This document shows positions 17,109 through 25,355 of a DNA stretch of 64,000 nucleotides, piece after piece (positions within the stretch are counted from its first letter, which is position 1; every line of letters begins with the position of its first letter). Made by a program: the position numbers and the translations under genes. This DNA is from Betaproteobacteria bacterium (lineage in GTDB: Bacteria > Pseudomonadota > Gammaproteobacteria > Burkholderiales > SG8-41): contig JAQGMI010000062.1 in assembly GCA_028292435.1 (NCBI GenBank), forward strand, positions 1 to 64,000, written 5' to 3'. The notes under the pieces are model-generated. The model was not told where the DNA came from and ran no database searches. It was given only the letters and a program-made list of their open reading frames with translations.

Positions 17109-17858
17109 ATGAAGGTCCTGGTTGCAATCAAGCGCGTCGTCGATCCCAATATCAAGGTGCGCGTCAAAGCTGACGGCACGGGGGTGGAGACGGCCAATGT
17201 AAAAATGGCGATGAATCCGTTTTGCGAAATTGCGGTCGAGCAGGCCGTGCGCATGAAAGAGGCGGGCACGGTGACCGAAATCGTCGTCGCCTCGATCGGC
17301 TTGCCGCAATGCCAGGAAACGCTGCGCACCGCACTCGCGATGGGCGCCGACCGCGCGATCCTCGTCGAAGTGGCGACCGAAGTGCAGCCGCTCGCGGTCG
17401 CCAAAGTTTTGAAGGCGCTCGTCGAGAAAGAGCAGCCGGGGCTCGTGATCATGGGCAAGCAGGCCATCGACGATGATTGCAATCAGTCCGGACAGATGCT
17501 CGCCGCGGTGCTCGGCTGGCCGCAGGCAACGTTTATTTCGAAAATCGAAGTCGCTGGCGATCATGCCGACATCACGCGCGAAGTCGACGGCGGGCTCGAG
17601 AAGATCAGCGTCAGGATGCCGGCCGTGGTAACCGCCGATCTGCGGTTGAATGAACCGCGTTACGTAACGCTGCCGAATATCATGAAGGCGAAAAAGAAGC
17701 CGCTCGAAAATATCAAGCCCGATGCGCTCGGCGTCGACGTCACGCCGCGGCTGACCACGCTCAAGGTTGAAGAGCCGCCCAAGCGCGGTGCCGGCGTGAA
17801 ACTCGCCGACGTTGCCGAACTCGTAAGTAAACTCAAGAACGAAGCAAAGGTGATTTAA
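17109..17858 (+). CDS. etfB: Electron transfer flavoprotein, beta subunit
   Basis: 249 residues, the standard length. [20 protein letters not shown] is the invariant EtfB N-terminus. The AMP-binding and recognition region is present ([30 protein letters not shown] as separate conserved parts), together with the ETF-beta signature VDGGLEKI and [24 protein letters not shown] near the C-terminus. The protein accepts electrons, with EtfA, from acyl-CoA dehydrogenases and passes them to ETF-ubiquinone oxidoreductase. An acyl-CoA dehydrogenase follows etfA directly, and a second (fadE) lies at 25356. Confidence 0.96.
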   Translation: MKVLVAIKRVVDPNIKVRVKADGTGVETANVKMAMNPFCEIAVEQAVRMKEAGTVTEIVVASIGLPQCQETLRTALAMGADRAILVEVATEVQPLAVAKVLKALVEKEQPGLVIMGKQAIDDDCNQSGQMLAAVLGWPQATFISKIEVAGDHADITREVDGGLEKISVRMPAVVTADLRLNEPRYVTLPNIMKAKKKPLENIKPDALGVDVTPRLTTLKVEEPPKRGAGVKLADVAELVSKLKNEAKVI

Positions 17859-18014
17859 CCCCTTGCAAATTGCGCCTGCATTGCCCCGGCATCGTTATAA
17901 ATCACTTGCGAATGCTCATTGACTCCGAGTCAATTCCGCTTCGCGAGCGATTTACGCCTCACCGGGACAACGCATCCATCAATTTTCAAGGGATTAAACT
18001 TGGAGTAATGCGAA

Positions 18015-18944
18015 ATGACTATTCTAATAATTGCAGAACACGATAATAAGCAGTTGAAGACGGGTGTTGCCAACACCGTTGCCGCCGCGGCGAAAATCGG
18101 CGGCGATATCAGCGTGCTGGTGGCGGGCAGCGGATGTGCAGATGCGGCGGCAGCTGCGGCAAAAATCGCCGGCGTGACCAAAGTGCTGGTCGCCGATGCG
18201 CCGCAGTACGCGATGGCGCTCGCCGAGAACCTCGCCGCGCTGGTGGTGTCGATCGCAAAAAATTACACGCACGTGCTTGCGCCCGCGACCGGCTTCGGCA
18301 AGAACTTCATGCCGCGAGCTGCCGCATTGCTCGATGTCGCGCAAATCTCCGATATCAGCGCGGTCGTTTCGGCTGACACCTTCGTGCGGCCGATTTACGC
18401 CGGCAACGTACTGGCGACCGTGCAATCCAAAGACCCGATCAAGGTCATTACCGTTCGCATCACCGGTTTCGATGCGGCGGGCGCCGCAGCGAGCGCGGCG
18501 CCGATCGAAAATGTGGCAGCCATCGCCGACAGCGGCCTGTCGGAATTCAAAGGTCATGAGTTGACCAAGTCGAGCCGTCCGGAACTGACTGCGGCACGCA
18601 TCATCGTGTCCGGTGGCCGCGGCATGGGCAACGGCGAAAATTTTAAGCTACTCGAGGCATTGGCCGACAAACTCGGCGCCGCGGTGGGTGCGTCGCGCGC
18701 GGCTGTCGATTCGGGTTTCGTGCCGAACGATTATCAGGTCGGCCAGACCGGCAAGATCGTCGCGCCTGAGCTCTATGTAGCCGTCGGCATCTCCGGCGCC
18801 ATTCAGCATCTCGCCGGTATGAAAGACAGCAAAGTCATCGTCGCGATCAACAAGGACGCGGAAGCGCCGATTTTTCAGGTTGCGAATTACTGGCTGGTCG
18901 AAGATTTATTCAAGGCGGTGCCTGAGCTGACTGCTGCGCTGTAA
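18015..18944 (+). CDS. etfA: Electron transfer flavoprotein, alpha subunit
   Basis: 309 residues. The N-terminal ETF domain begins [17 protein letters not shown]; the C-terminal FAD-binding domain carries [20 protein letters not shown], the Arg-containing SRAAVDSGF, and [16 protein letters not shown], with the end [24 protein letters not shown], all typical. It holds the FAD of the EtfAB dimer. The 156-base gap from etfB is unusual, since the two genes are often nearly adjacent; it may hold a second promoter, but I see no convincing one. Confidence 0.96.
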   Translation: MTILIIAEHDNKQLKTGVANTVAAAAKIGGDISVLVAGSGCADAAAAAAKIAGVTKVLVADAPQYAMALAENLAALVVSIAKNYTHVLAPATGFGKNFMPRAAALLDVAQISDISAVVSADTFVRPIYAGNVLATVQSKDPIKVITVRITGFDAAGAAASAAPIENVAAIADSGLSEFKGHELTKSSRPELTAARIIVSGGRGMGNGENFKLLEALADKLGAAVGASRAAVDSGFVPNDYQVGQTGKIVAPELYVAVGISGAIQHLAGMKDSKVIVAINKDAEAPIFQVANYWLVEDLFKAVPELTAAL

Positions 18945-18987
18945 GTCCGGAAGAAAGGCGCGCCTCGCGCCTGTGGAGGGGATCGCA

Positions 18988-20778
18988 ATGTCTACGTACG
19001 CCGCGCCGTTGCAGGACATGCAGTTCGTCATCAAGGATCTGGTCGGGCTTGCCGATATCACCGCGATGCCCGATTGCGCGGAAGTCACCGCAGATCTCGT
19101 TGATGCGGTGCTCGATGAAGCCGGCAAATTTGCCGCCGGCGTGCTCGATCCGCTCAATCGCGCTGGCGACCAGCAGGGCGCCAAACTCGCAGATTCAAAA
19201 GTTACCTCATCTCCCGGCTTCAAAGAGGCCTACCGTCAATTCATCGCCGGCGGCTGGAATGGATTGTCGGGTGAACCCGATTTCGGCGGACAAGGGTTGC
19301 CGCACGTCGTTTCCATGCCGGTGCAGGAAATGTGGAACAGCGCCAACATGGCGTTTTGCCTGTGCCCGATGCTCACGTCCGGCGTGCTCGAAGCGCTGAA
19401 GCTCAAGGGTTCGCCCGCGCAAAAAGAAAAGTATCTGCACAAGCTCACCTTGGGCGAGTGGACCGGCACCATGAACCTGACCGAGCCGCAGGCTGGGTCA
19501 GACTTGTCCGCGGTGCGCACGCGCGCGGCACCCGAAGGCGATCACTATCGGGTCCAGGGCACCAAGATTTTTATCACCTGGGGCGAGCACGACATGGCGG
19601 AGAACATCGTCCACCTCGTGCTGGCGCGCACGCCCGACGCACCCGAAGGCGTGAAAGGCATTTCGCTATTCATCGTGCCGAAGTTCATGGTTAACGACGA
19701 CGGCAGTTTAGGCGAGCGCAACGATGTGAAATGCGTGTCGATCGAGCACAAAATGGGCATCCATGCGAGTCCCACCTGTGTGCTCGCGTACGGCGACGAT
19801 AAAGGCGCGATCGGTTATCTCGTCGGCGAAGAAAACCGCGGGCTCGAGTACATGTTCATCATGATGAATCACGCGCGACTCGGCGTCGGTCTTGAAGGCG
19901 TCGCGTTGGCCGAGCGCGCCTATCAGCACGCGCGCGAGTACGCGAAGACACGCGTGCAGGGGCGCGCAATCGGCCAGAAAAGCGGTGATCGCGTGACCAT
20001 CATTCATCACCCGGACGTGAAACGCATGCTGCTCACCATGAAAGCGCAGGTCGAAGCGATGCGCGCGTTGGCATACAGCGCATCAGCCGCGCTCGACAAG
20101 GCAAATCATCATCCGGACGACAAGGAGCGTCGCAAAAACCAGGCGCTGGTCGATTTCATGATTCCGATCGTGAAGGGTTGGTGCACCGAGCAAGCCGTCG
20201 AGATCGCTTCGATCGGCGTGCAGATTCACGGCGGCATGGGCTTCGTCGAGGAAACCGGTGCCGCGCAATACTTGCGCGATACGCGCATCACGACAATCTA
20301 CGAGGGCACGACCGGCATTCAGGCCGCCGATCTTGTCGGCCGTAAGGTCGGGTTTGAAAAAGGCGCGACGGCGTTTGCGATTATTGACGTCATGCGCAAG
20401 CTTGAAGAGAAGCTGGCGGTCGTCAAGAACAACGACGTCGCCGCGGCACGCGACAACTTGCGCCGCGCCGTGGACAGACTCGCGACTGCCACGCAATGGG
20501 TGGTCGACAATTTTCCTCAAAACCCGAACGCAGTCGCCGCCGTTTCAGTGCCGTTTCTGAAACTGTGGGGCGTCGTCGCGGGCGGCTGGCTGATGGCGCG
20601 CGCCGCACTCGTTGCGAACTCAAAACTCGCCGGTGGCGGCGATGACGACTTTTATCAGGCCAAGATTATGACTGCGCGTTTTTATGCGGAGCACATCCTG
20701 CCGCAGTCGGCTGGCCTCGCCAGCGAAGTCACCGGCGGCTCGGGAAGCGTGCTCGCGTTTTCTGAAGCGCAGTTTTAA
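18988..20778 (+). CDS. Acyl-CoA dehydrogenase (long, about 600-residue type)
   Basis: 596 residues, with a strong ribosome site (GGAGGGG at 18976-18981) before the ATG at 18988. It is of the larger bacterial acyl-CoA dehydrogenase type (AcdA/FadE5-like in length, with C-terminal extension): MNLTEPQAGSDLSAVRTRA is the FAD-contact motif, IHGGMGFVEETGAAQYLRDT and ITTIYEGTTGIQA form the catalytic and cofactor-closing region. It oxidises acyl-CoA to the enoyl-CoA and hands electrons to the EtfBA encoded immediately upstream. Chain-length preference cannot be read. A convergent lipoprotein gene ends 36 bases away. Confidence 0.93.
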   Translation: MSTYAAPLQDMQFVIKDLVGLADITAMPDCAEVTADLVDAVLDEAGKFAAGVLDPLNRAGDQQGAKLADSKVTSSPGFKEAYRQFIAGGWNGLSGEPDFGGQGLPHVVSMPVQEMWNSANMAFCLCPMLTSGVLEALKLKGSPAQKEKYLHKLTLGEWTGTMNLTEPQAGSDLSAVRTRAAPEGDHYRVQGTKIFITWGEHDMAENIVHLVLARTPDAPEGVKGISLFIVPKFMVNDDGSLGERNDVKCVSIEHKMGIHASPTCVLAYGDDKGAIGYLVGEENRGLEYMFIMMNHARLGVGLEGVALAERAYQHAREYAKTRVQGRAIGQKSGDRVTIIHHPDVKRMLLTMKAQVEAMRALAYSASAALDKANHHPDDKERRKNQALVDFMIPIVKGWCTEQAVEIASIGVQIHGGMGFVEETGAAQYLRDTRITTIYEGTTGIQAADLVGRKVGFEKGATAFAIIDVMRKLEEKLAVVKNNDVAAARDNLRRAVDRLATATQWVVDNFPQNPNAVAAVSVPFLKLWGVVAGGWLMARAALVANSKLAGGGDDDFYQAKIMTARFYAEHILPQSAGLASEVTGGSGSVLAFSEAQF

Positions 20779-20814
20779 ATAGCGGATTTAATCGAACGGC
20801 CGGATGCCGCTCGC

Positions 20815-21354
20815 TCAACGCGGCGGCGGTGCCGGCGGCGTACCGCTTGGCGGTGGCGGACGATTGGAGTCCGGCGGTGGTGGCGGATTGCCCGCGGCAG
20901 GCGCGCGATCGCCGGACGACATGAACCGACCGCTCACCGGCACCTTGTGTCCTTTCGAATACATGCACTGCGTATACGCAATGTCATAACGGCCTTGAAG
21001 CGTGCGCCCTGACTGGTCGGCAGCGCCGGTGCCGGCGATCGCGCCGCCAGCAAGGCCAACACCTGCACCGACCGCCGCGCCCTGACCGCCGTTGATTGCC
21101 GCACCGGCGGCGGCACCGATCAGCGTGCCGATTGCCGCGGTTTTGGCGCCGCTGTCCGCGGCCGCGCGCTCCGGCGTATTGCCGCCAACTTGCGCGTACG
21201 AGTACTGCCGGCAATCGCCGTCATCCAGCCGGAACTGGTCGAAGTTTTTACCGGTCCCGGGTAGCGCCATCGTGCTCGGGCCTGTCGGCATCGATACGCA
21301 AGCGCCAAGCGCAAGCGCACCGGCTACGCATGAGCGTTTAAGTACATGAACCAT
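20815..21354 (-). CDS. Glycine-zipper lipoprotein with proline-rich tail
   Basis: 179 residues. The N-terminal signal ends ALALGAC, a lipobox with Cys as the likely lipidated residue. A central glycine-zipper region of about 40 residues follows (AIGTLIGAAAGAAINGG, then GAGVGLAGGAIAGTG), able to form a tight membrane helix pair as in other envelope glycine-zipper proteins. Two cysteines flank it (DDGDCRQYSYAQ and AYTQCMYSKGHKV). The last 30 residues are almost all proline with Gly, Ser, Arg. It is probably an outer-membrane or periplasmic structural protein. The next gene upstream is another small secreted protein, 11 bases away, likely the same operon. Confidence 0.72.
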   Translation of the reverse strand: MVHVLKRSCVAGALALGACVSMPTGPSTMALPGTGKNFDQFRLDDGDCRQYSYAQVGGNTPERAAADSGAKTAAIGTLIGAAAGAAINGGQGAAVGAGVGLAGGAIAGTGAADQSGRTLQGRYDIAYTQCMYSKGHKVPVSGRFMSSGDRAPAAGNPPPPPDSNRPPPPSGTPPAPPPR

Positions 21355-21365
21355 AATTTATTCCG

Positions 21366-21737
21366 TTATTGCGCCGGTGAGGGCGCGACTGACTGCCATC
21401 CGCCCGGACATTCCCTCACGTAAGGGTAATAGCCGTTCGAACCGCTGCAGTAGTACCAATAGCCGGGCGCCAGACTTTGCTGGGAACCCTGTTCAATATA
21501 GGTCGGCGGCGCAGCGACGACCGGCGGGTAGTAGTACGGTTGATAAGGATACGGCGGGTAATAGTAGTACGGATACCAAGCCGGCCCGCCAATAAACACG
21601 CCGACACGCCCATGCACATGTCCGTGAGCCTGGTGAAATCCGCCGCCGCGATGCCCGCCGCGCGCGAATCCGGGCGAACTCAACGCCATGGTCGATGCCA
21701 CGGCGATCAACAGGATAATCCGCATTAATGGTTTCAT
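21366..21737 (-). CDS. Small secreted Tyr/Pro/Gly-rich protein
   Basis: 123 residues with a Sec signal peptide (IILLIAVASTMALSSPGFA). The mature protein opens with a His/Gly-rich patch (RGGHRGGGFHQAHGHVHG), has a run rich in Tyr and Pro (YPYYYYPPYPYQPYYYPP), and ends with a motif seen in many proteobacterial secreted proteins: PGYWYYCSGSNGYYPYV, then CPGGW with the paired cysteines. It is likely periplasmic or surface-exposed. Function is unknown; the histidine patch could bind metal, but nothing tests that here. It is probably co-transcribed with the glycine-zipper gene. Confidence 0.72.
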   Translation of the reverse strand: MKPLMRIILLIAVASTMALSSPGFARGGHRGGGFHQAHGHVHGRVGVFIGGPAWYPYYYYPPYPYQPYYYPPVVAAPPTYIEQGSQQSLAPGYWYYCSGSNGYYPYVRECPGGWQSVAPSPAQ

Positions 21738-21852
21738 CGTGAGCCTGATGTCCTACAAGCAAGGCATCGTCATTGGGTTTGTCCGTTTCTCACCTTCATT
21801 AGAGACGCGTAATTGCATGAAGTTTCGACTGTTACATATTCGATTCGCGACA

Positions 21853-22830
21853 TCAATCGATCTGCGCGCCCGCAATCGCGACGACCTCCGCGAATTTTCT
21901 GATTTCAAGACGCAGGAAATTGCGCAGTTCTTCCGGACTCGACGGTTCAGGCGGCGCCCCCATCTTGAGCAATGTGTCCGCAACCGGCGGACTGTTGAGT
22001 GCGGCGACGGTTGCGGCATGAAGCCGCGTCACGATTGCCTGCGGCGTGCGTGCCGGCACCACCAGGCAATACCAGGACGTGACGTCGATGGGCAGCCCGG
22101 ACTCGATGAAGGTCGGTACGTCCGGCAACACCGGCGTGCGCGTTACGCCGGACGTCGCCAGCACGTGCAGCCGTCCCGCCTGGGCCAGCGCAAGAACCGC
22201 GGGCGGGCCCGAGTACATGATCGCCACGTCGCCGGACAAGAACGCGCTCAGCGCCGGGCCCGAACCTTTGAACGGTACGTGCGTAAGCTGAATGCCGGCG
22301 CGCTTTTTAAAAAGTTCACCGACGAGGTGGCCGGTCGTGCCGCTGCCCGCCGAGCCGTAATTAAGTTTTGCATTCGGGTCTTTGGCGAGAGCGATGAGTT
22401 GTTTAATCGTCGTTGCCGGAACGGCGGGGCGAACCGACAACACCTGCGGCACTCGCGTGATCAACGTGATGGGAGCGAAATCGCGCAGCGGATCGTAGGG
22501 CAACTTGGCGCCATAAAGCGATACGTTGATGGCCATCGGCGATACCACGCCAAGCAACAGCGTGTAGCCGTCTGGCAATGCGTTGGCCGCCATCGCGGTT
22601 GCGACCGTGCCGCCGGCGCCGCCGCGGCTGTCCACTACGACGCTTTGGCCGAGACTCTCGGACAGCTTCAGGGCAATCACGCGGGCAATGGGCTCGGCAG
22701 TGCCGCCGGGCGCGGTTGGATTGATAAACCGGATCGGCCGCACAGGATAAGTCTCGGCACTCGCGGCTGGCGTCAGGATTGTCAGCAGCGCTGTGCACAG
22801 CACGCCGCTATGCCGGGGTGAAGTATTCAC
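21853..22830 (-). CDS. Tripartite tricarboxylate transporter (Bug/TctC) substrate-binding protein
   Basis: 325 residues when read from a GTG at 22830, chosen because it overlaps the stop of the upstream dioxygenase gene (GTGA), which suggests coupled translation; an upstream in-frame start at 22854 would lie inside that gene. A signal peptide ends near PAASA. Bug motifs: YPVRPIRFINPTAPGGTAE, VVVDSRGGAGGTVA, LPDGYTLLLG, NYGSAGSGTTGH, LTHVPFKGSGPAL. The partner gene implies the ligand is a substrate or inducer for a TauD-type dioxygenase. No TctAB genes are close. Confidence 0.9.
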   Translation of the reverse strand: MNTSPRHSGVLCTALLTILTPAASAETYPVRPIRFINPTAPGGTAEPIARVIALKLSESLGQSVVVDSRGGAGGTVATAMAANALPDGYTLLLGVVSPMAINVSLYGAKLPYDPLRDFAPITLITRVPQVLSVRPAVPATTIKQLIALAKDPNAKLNYGSAGSGTTGHLVGELFKKRAGIQLTHVPFKGSGPALSAFLSGDVAIMYSGPPAVLALAQAGRLHVLATSGVTRTPVLPDVPTFIESGLPIDVTSWYCLVVPARTPQAIVTRLHAATVAALNSPPVADTLLKMGAPPEPSSPEELRNFLRLEIRKFAEVVAIAGAQID

Positions 22831-23648
22831 CGCGACTTGATCGACACGCGCCAATGAATGCGGTCTTGCTCGGGCGGATAATCACCCGCTGCCTTGTGAT
22901 AGGAGCAGCGATTGTCCCAGATGACGACGTCGCCTTTTTTCCACTGGTGACGATACTGGTCCGGCGGCTCGATCATGAACGCAGTCATCTCGTCGATGAT
23001 CGCGTCGCTTTCAGTCGCCTCGAGGCCTTCGATGCTCAGAATTTTGTTCTGGTCGAAGTAAAGCAGCTTGCGCCCGGTCTCCGGATGCACGCGTACAAGC
23101 GGATGACGGACCGGCGGGACGGTGCGGTCTTCTGCGTTGAGCAGCGCATTCGCCTGCTTGCGGCCGCCATATTTGAACAATCCGTATCGGCCCTCGAGCC
23201 GCTCCTGCAACCGCTGCGGTAATGCTTCGTACGCTGCGTAGCCGCTCGAAAAAAAAGTATCGCCGCCCTGGTTTGGAATTGCGATCGCATAGAGCTGCGT
23301 CGCCTTGTACGGCACTTCCTCGTACGAGCCGTCGGTATGAAAGCCTTCGGCGCCGCGGCGGTAGATGTCCTGATCGAGCGTGCCGTCGGCACGAAATTTA
23401 TTGGTGCCAAGCAGCGTGATTTCCGGGCGCTCCGGATGGCGCGTGCTTTTCGCCGGATGCGGGCTCACGTCGCCAAAGCGGCGGCTGTACGCGAGGAAAT
23501 CATCGATCTGGAGTTGCTGATCGCGCACGCAGATCACGTTGCAATCGAGCCATGTCCGATAAATTTTTGCAAATGCAGCGTCATCCATGGTTTTGACGTC
23601 GACACCCGTAATCAGCGCGCCGATTGGTCCCATGTGGCGAATTTCCAT
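22827..23648 (-). CDS. TauD/TfdA family Fe(II)/2-oxoglutarate dioxygenase
   Basis: 273 residues. The start is the ATG at 23648, with AGGAGGT eight bases upstream, a near-perfect ribosome site. The iron facial triad is visible: His104 and Asp106 in EGFHTDGSYEE, and His251 in CSYHKAAGDY; the 2-oxoglutarate arginine is in RIHWRVSI near the end (Arg263/Arg267). The family hydroxylates taurine, alkyl sulfates, 2,4-D and many other acids, releasing CO2 and succinate. The substrate here is unknown. It heads a two-gene minus-strand unit with the Bug receptor. Confidence 0.9.
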   Translation of the reverse strand: MEIRHMGPIGALITGVDVKTMDDAAFAKIYRTWLDCNVICVRDQQLQIDDFLAYSRRFGDVSPHPAKSTRHPERPEITLLGTNKFRADGTLDQDIYRRGAEGFHTDGSYEEVPYKATQLYAIAIPNQGGDTFFSSGYAAYEALPQRLQERLEGRYGLFKYGGRKQANALLNAEDRTVPPVRHPLVRVHPETGRKLLYFDQNKILSIEGLEATESDAIIDEMTAFMIEPPDQYRHQWKKGDVVIWDNRCSYHKAAGDYPPEQDRIHWRVSIKSR

Positions 23649-24061
23649 GCGGTCAACCTCCTGTCGCCATGGTGCCATGGAAGCAAAAACCGGGCAATGA
23701 AATGCAACTCTCTGAGTATGCAGAAATCATGCGGCTATTGTTAAGAATCGTTAAGTTCACACGGCTGTCACGCCACGCAACTACCATTGAATTGAGTGAA
23801 CTTTAAATCGTTACGATGGTTCAAACGGGATTCCGCGAGCGAAGGTTGTTCTTGTACCCGGTTCGATGCTCGCTGGCGGACTCTGCATAAATCGCACCCG
23901 CGCGCTAGCTTAAGCAAAATAAAAGTTCGCATTTCGCATCGCAAAATCGTTGTGTTATTTGCCGCCTCTTTTTTTTGGCGGCGCACCTGTCCAAGCGATT
24001 CCATTGCATGACCAGGCGGAATCTTTGATTGAATTTTTTCGTCAAGAGGGAGGAAGTTGCC
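23649..24061. other. 413-base intergenic region between divergent genes
   Basis: No convincing gene. A short open frame inside it (23796-24011) has no ribosome site or family resemblance. The region is AT-richer than its surroundings and must hold the promoters for the dioxygenase gene (minus) and the response-regulator gene (plus). An inverted repeat GTTCAC (23755-23760) / GTGAAC (23796-23801), extended by flanking TTAA/TTTAA, could be an operator or a loose hairpin. The last 20 bases contain a purine-rich ribosome site for the gene at 24062. Confidence 0.5.
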
Positions 24062-24805
24062 ATGTTCACCGATGTCATCCGCACGGCTGAAAACGAACAC
24101 GAAATCTGTTTTTTGCTGACATCCTATGCCGAGGCGGTGCGCTACGACCGCTCGATCGATCCGCTGCCCGAGCCCATTACGCGTTTGCCGGTGCGCGGAC
24201 TGCCGGACGTGAGAGAGCGTTTCGATCAGCTGATGCCCGAACTCGATGCGGCGTCCAAGCGCCTCGACAATAAGGCCGTCGCGCTGATCAAGCAGGCGTT
24301 GCACACGTACGGCACGGCGCTCGGCCGCCTGCAGGCGCTCGAAAAAGAGCGGGCAGAGCCGGCACAAGCGACTGCAGCGCCGCAGGCCGGGCGCGGGCCG
24401 CTCGACATCCTGCTGGTCGAAGACAATCCGGCCGATGTGCGCATGACGCGCGAAGCGCTGGCGGTGGCGGGCGTGCCGCATGAATTGCACGTGGTCGAAG
24501 ACGGGGTCGATGCGCTTTCCTATCTTTGCCAGACAATACAATTCAACCAGGCAACCAAGCCGGATGTGGTGCTGCTTGACTTGAATATTCCGCGCCTCGG
24601 CGGGCATGAGGTGCTTATCGAGATCAAACGCCGCGACGAGTTGAAGCACATCCCGGTGGTTGTCCTCACTTCATCGAGGGCGGATCAGGACATGCTCAAG
24701 AGCTTCGGCATGCAAGCCGACCGCTATGTCACCAAGCCCGCCGGATTGCAGGCATTCGTGTGGGAAATGAAGAAACTCGAGCAGCTCGCGGCGGCGCATC
24801 CATAA
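24062..24805 (+). CDS. Response regulator (Rcp1-type receiver) with N-terminal helical extension
   Basis: 247 residues. GAGGGAGGAAG at 24045-24055 sets the ATG at 24062. Residues 115-240 are a receiver domain of the Rcp1/phytochrome-associated type: acidic pair in LLVEDNPADVRM (Asp121), phospho-acceptor Asp173 in LLDLNIPRLGG, Thr203 in VVVLTSSRAD, Lys225 in VTKPAG. Residues 1-100 form a predicted helical region of unknown kind, with no DNA-binding or enzymatic output. No histidine kinase gene is adjacent. It may be a single-domain phospho-relay or a protein-interaction regulator. The N-terminal part matches nothing I recognise. Confidence 0.85.
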   Translation: MFTDVIRTAENEHEICFLLTSYAEAVRYDRSIDPLPEPITRLPVRGLPDVRERFDQLMPELDAASKRLDNKAVALIKQALHTYGTALGRLQALEKERAEPAQATAAPQAGRGPLDILLVEDNPADVRMTREALAVAGVPHELHVVEDGVDALSYLCQTIQFNQATKPDVVLLDLNIPRLGGHEVLIEIKRRDELKHIPVVVLTSSRADQDMLKSFGMQADRYVTKPAGLQAFVWEMKKLEQLAAAHP

Positions 24806-24833
24806 ACGACAGGCGGCGAATCGGCGCTTTCGG

Positions 24834-25142
24834 CTAGTCGCCTGCCCGCCAAGTGCTCAGCCAAAGCATGAATTGTGCGTGCATGCGATCGACATGGCGC
24901 GCGGGCAGCAGCAGCGCGGCAATGCCAAACAACGCGAATGCCGCGCTGAAAAGCATGAAGAGCCATTTCGGACCCGCCGCGGTCGTGTGAACGCCGTTAA
25001 AGAGAATTTGCGAATTCGGGTCAGTGAGTTGCCACAAACCGACGGCCGTGAGCAGGCTGCCTAGCGCAAAGAACATCCAGCCGACCGCGCGCCAGAGACG
25101 GTAAAAGCGCTGCGAGCCCGCGTTCCCTGAATCGATCGTCAT
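24834..25142 (-). CDS. Small two-helix membrane protein, unknown function
   Basis: 102 residues with two clear transmembrane helices (VGWMFFALGSLLTAVGLWQL and LFMLFSAAFALFGIAALLLP) joined by a short polar loop, and basic residues near the ends. It converges on the response-regulator gene. No family recognised. Composition matches the neighbours. The 213-base stretch to its right, before fadE, shows no gene. Confidence 0.6.
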   Translation of the reverse strand: MTIDSGNAGSQRFYRLWRAVGWMFFALGSLLTAVGLWQLTDPNSQILFNGVHTTAAGPKWLFMLFSAAFALFGIAALLLPARHVDRMHAQFMLWLSTWRAGD

Positions 25143-25355
25143 GACGTTGACGCGATGCCGTCATCATTTTCGAAGCGGCGGGTAATGAGTTTGTTCATTT
25201 AACGTCTCAGAACATAGCGCCGGTCATTCTAAAACGGCAGCCGTCCTAACGCGCGGTCGTCGCATTGCTGCGCCCGCATCGCGCGTGTATGCTGGCGCGC
25301 AGCGGGGGAATTTATATCAAGCACGCTGCTCAACGGCGCTTACGGGGATAAAAAT

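Noticed and set aside
23796..24011. A 71-residue open frame in the gap before the response regulator
   Set aside because: No ribosome site, no recognised fold, and cysteine/tryptophan content typical of random translation.
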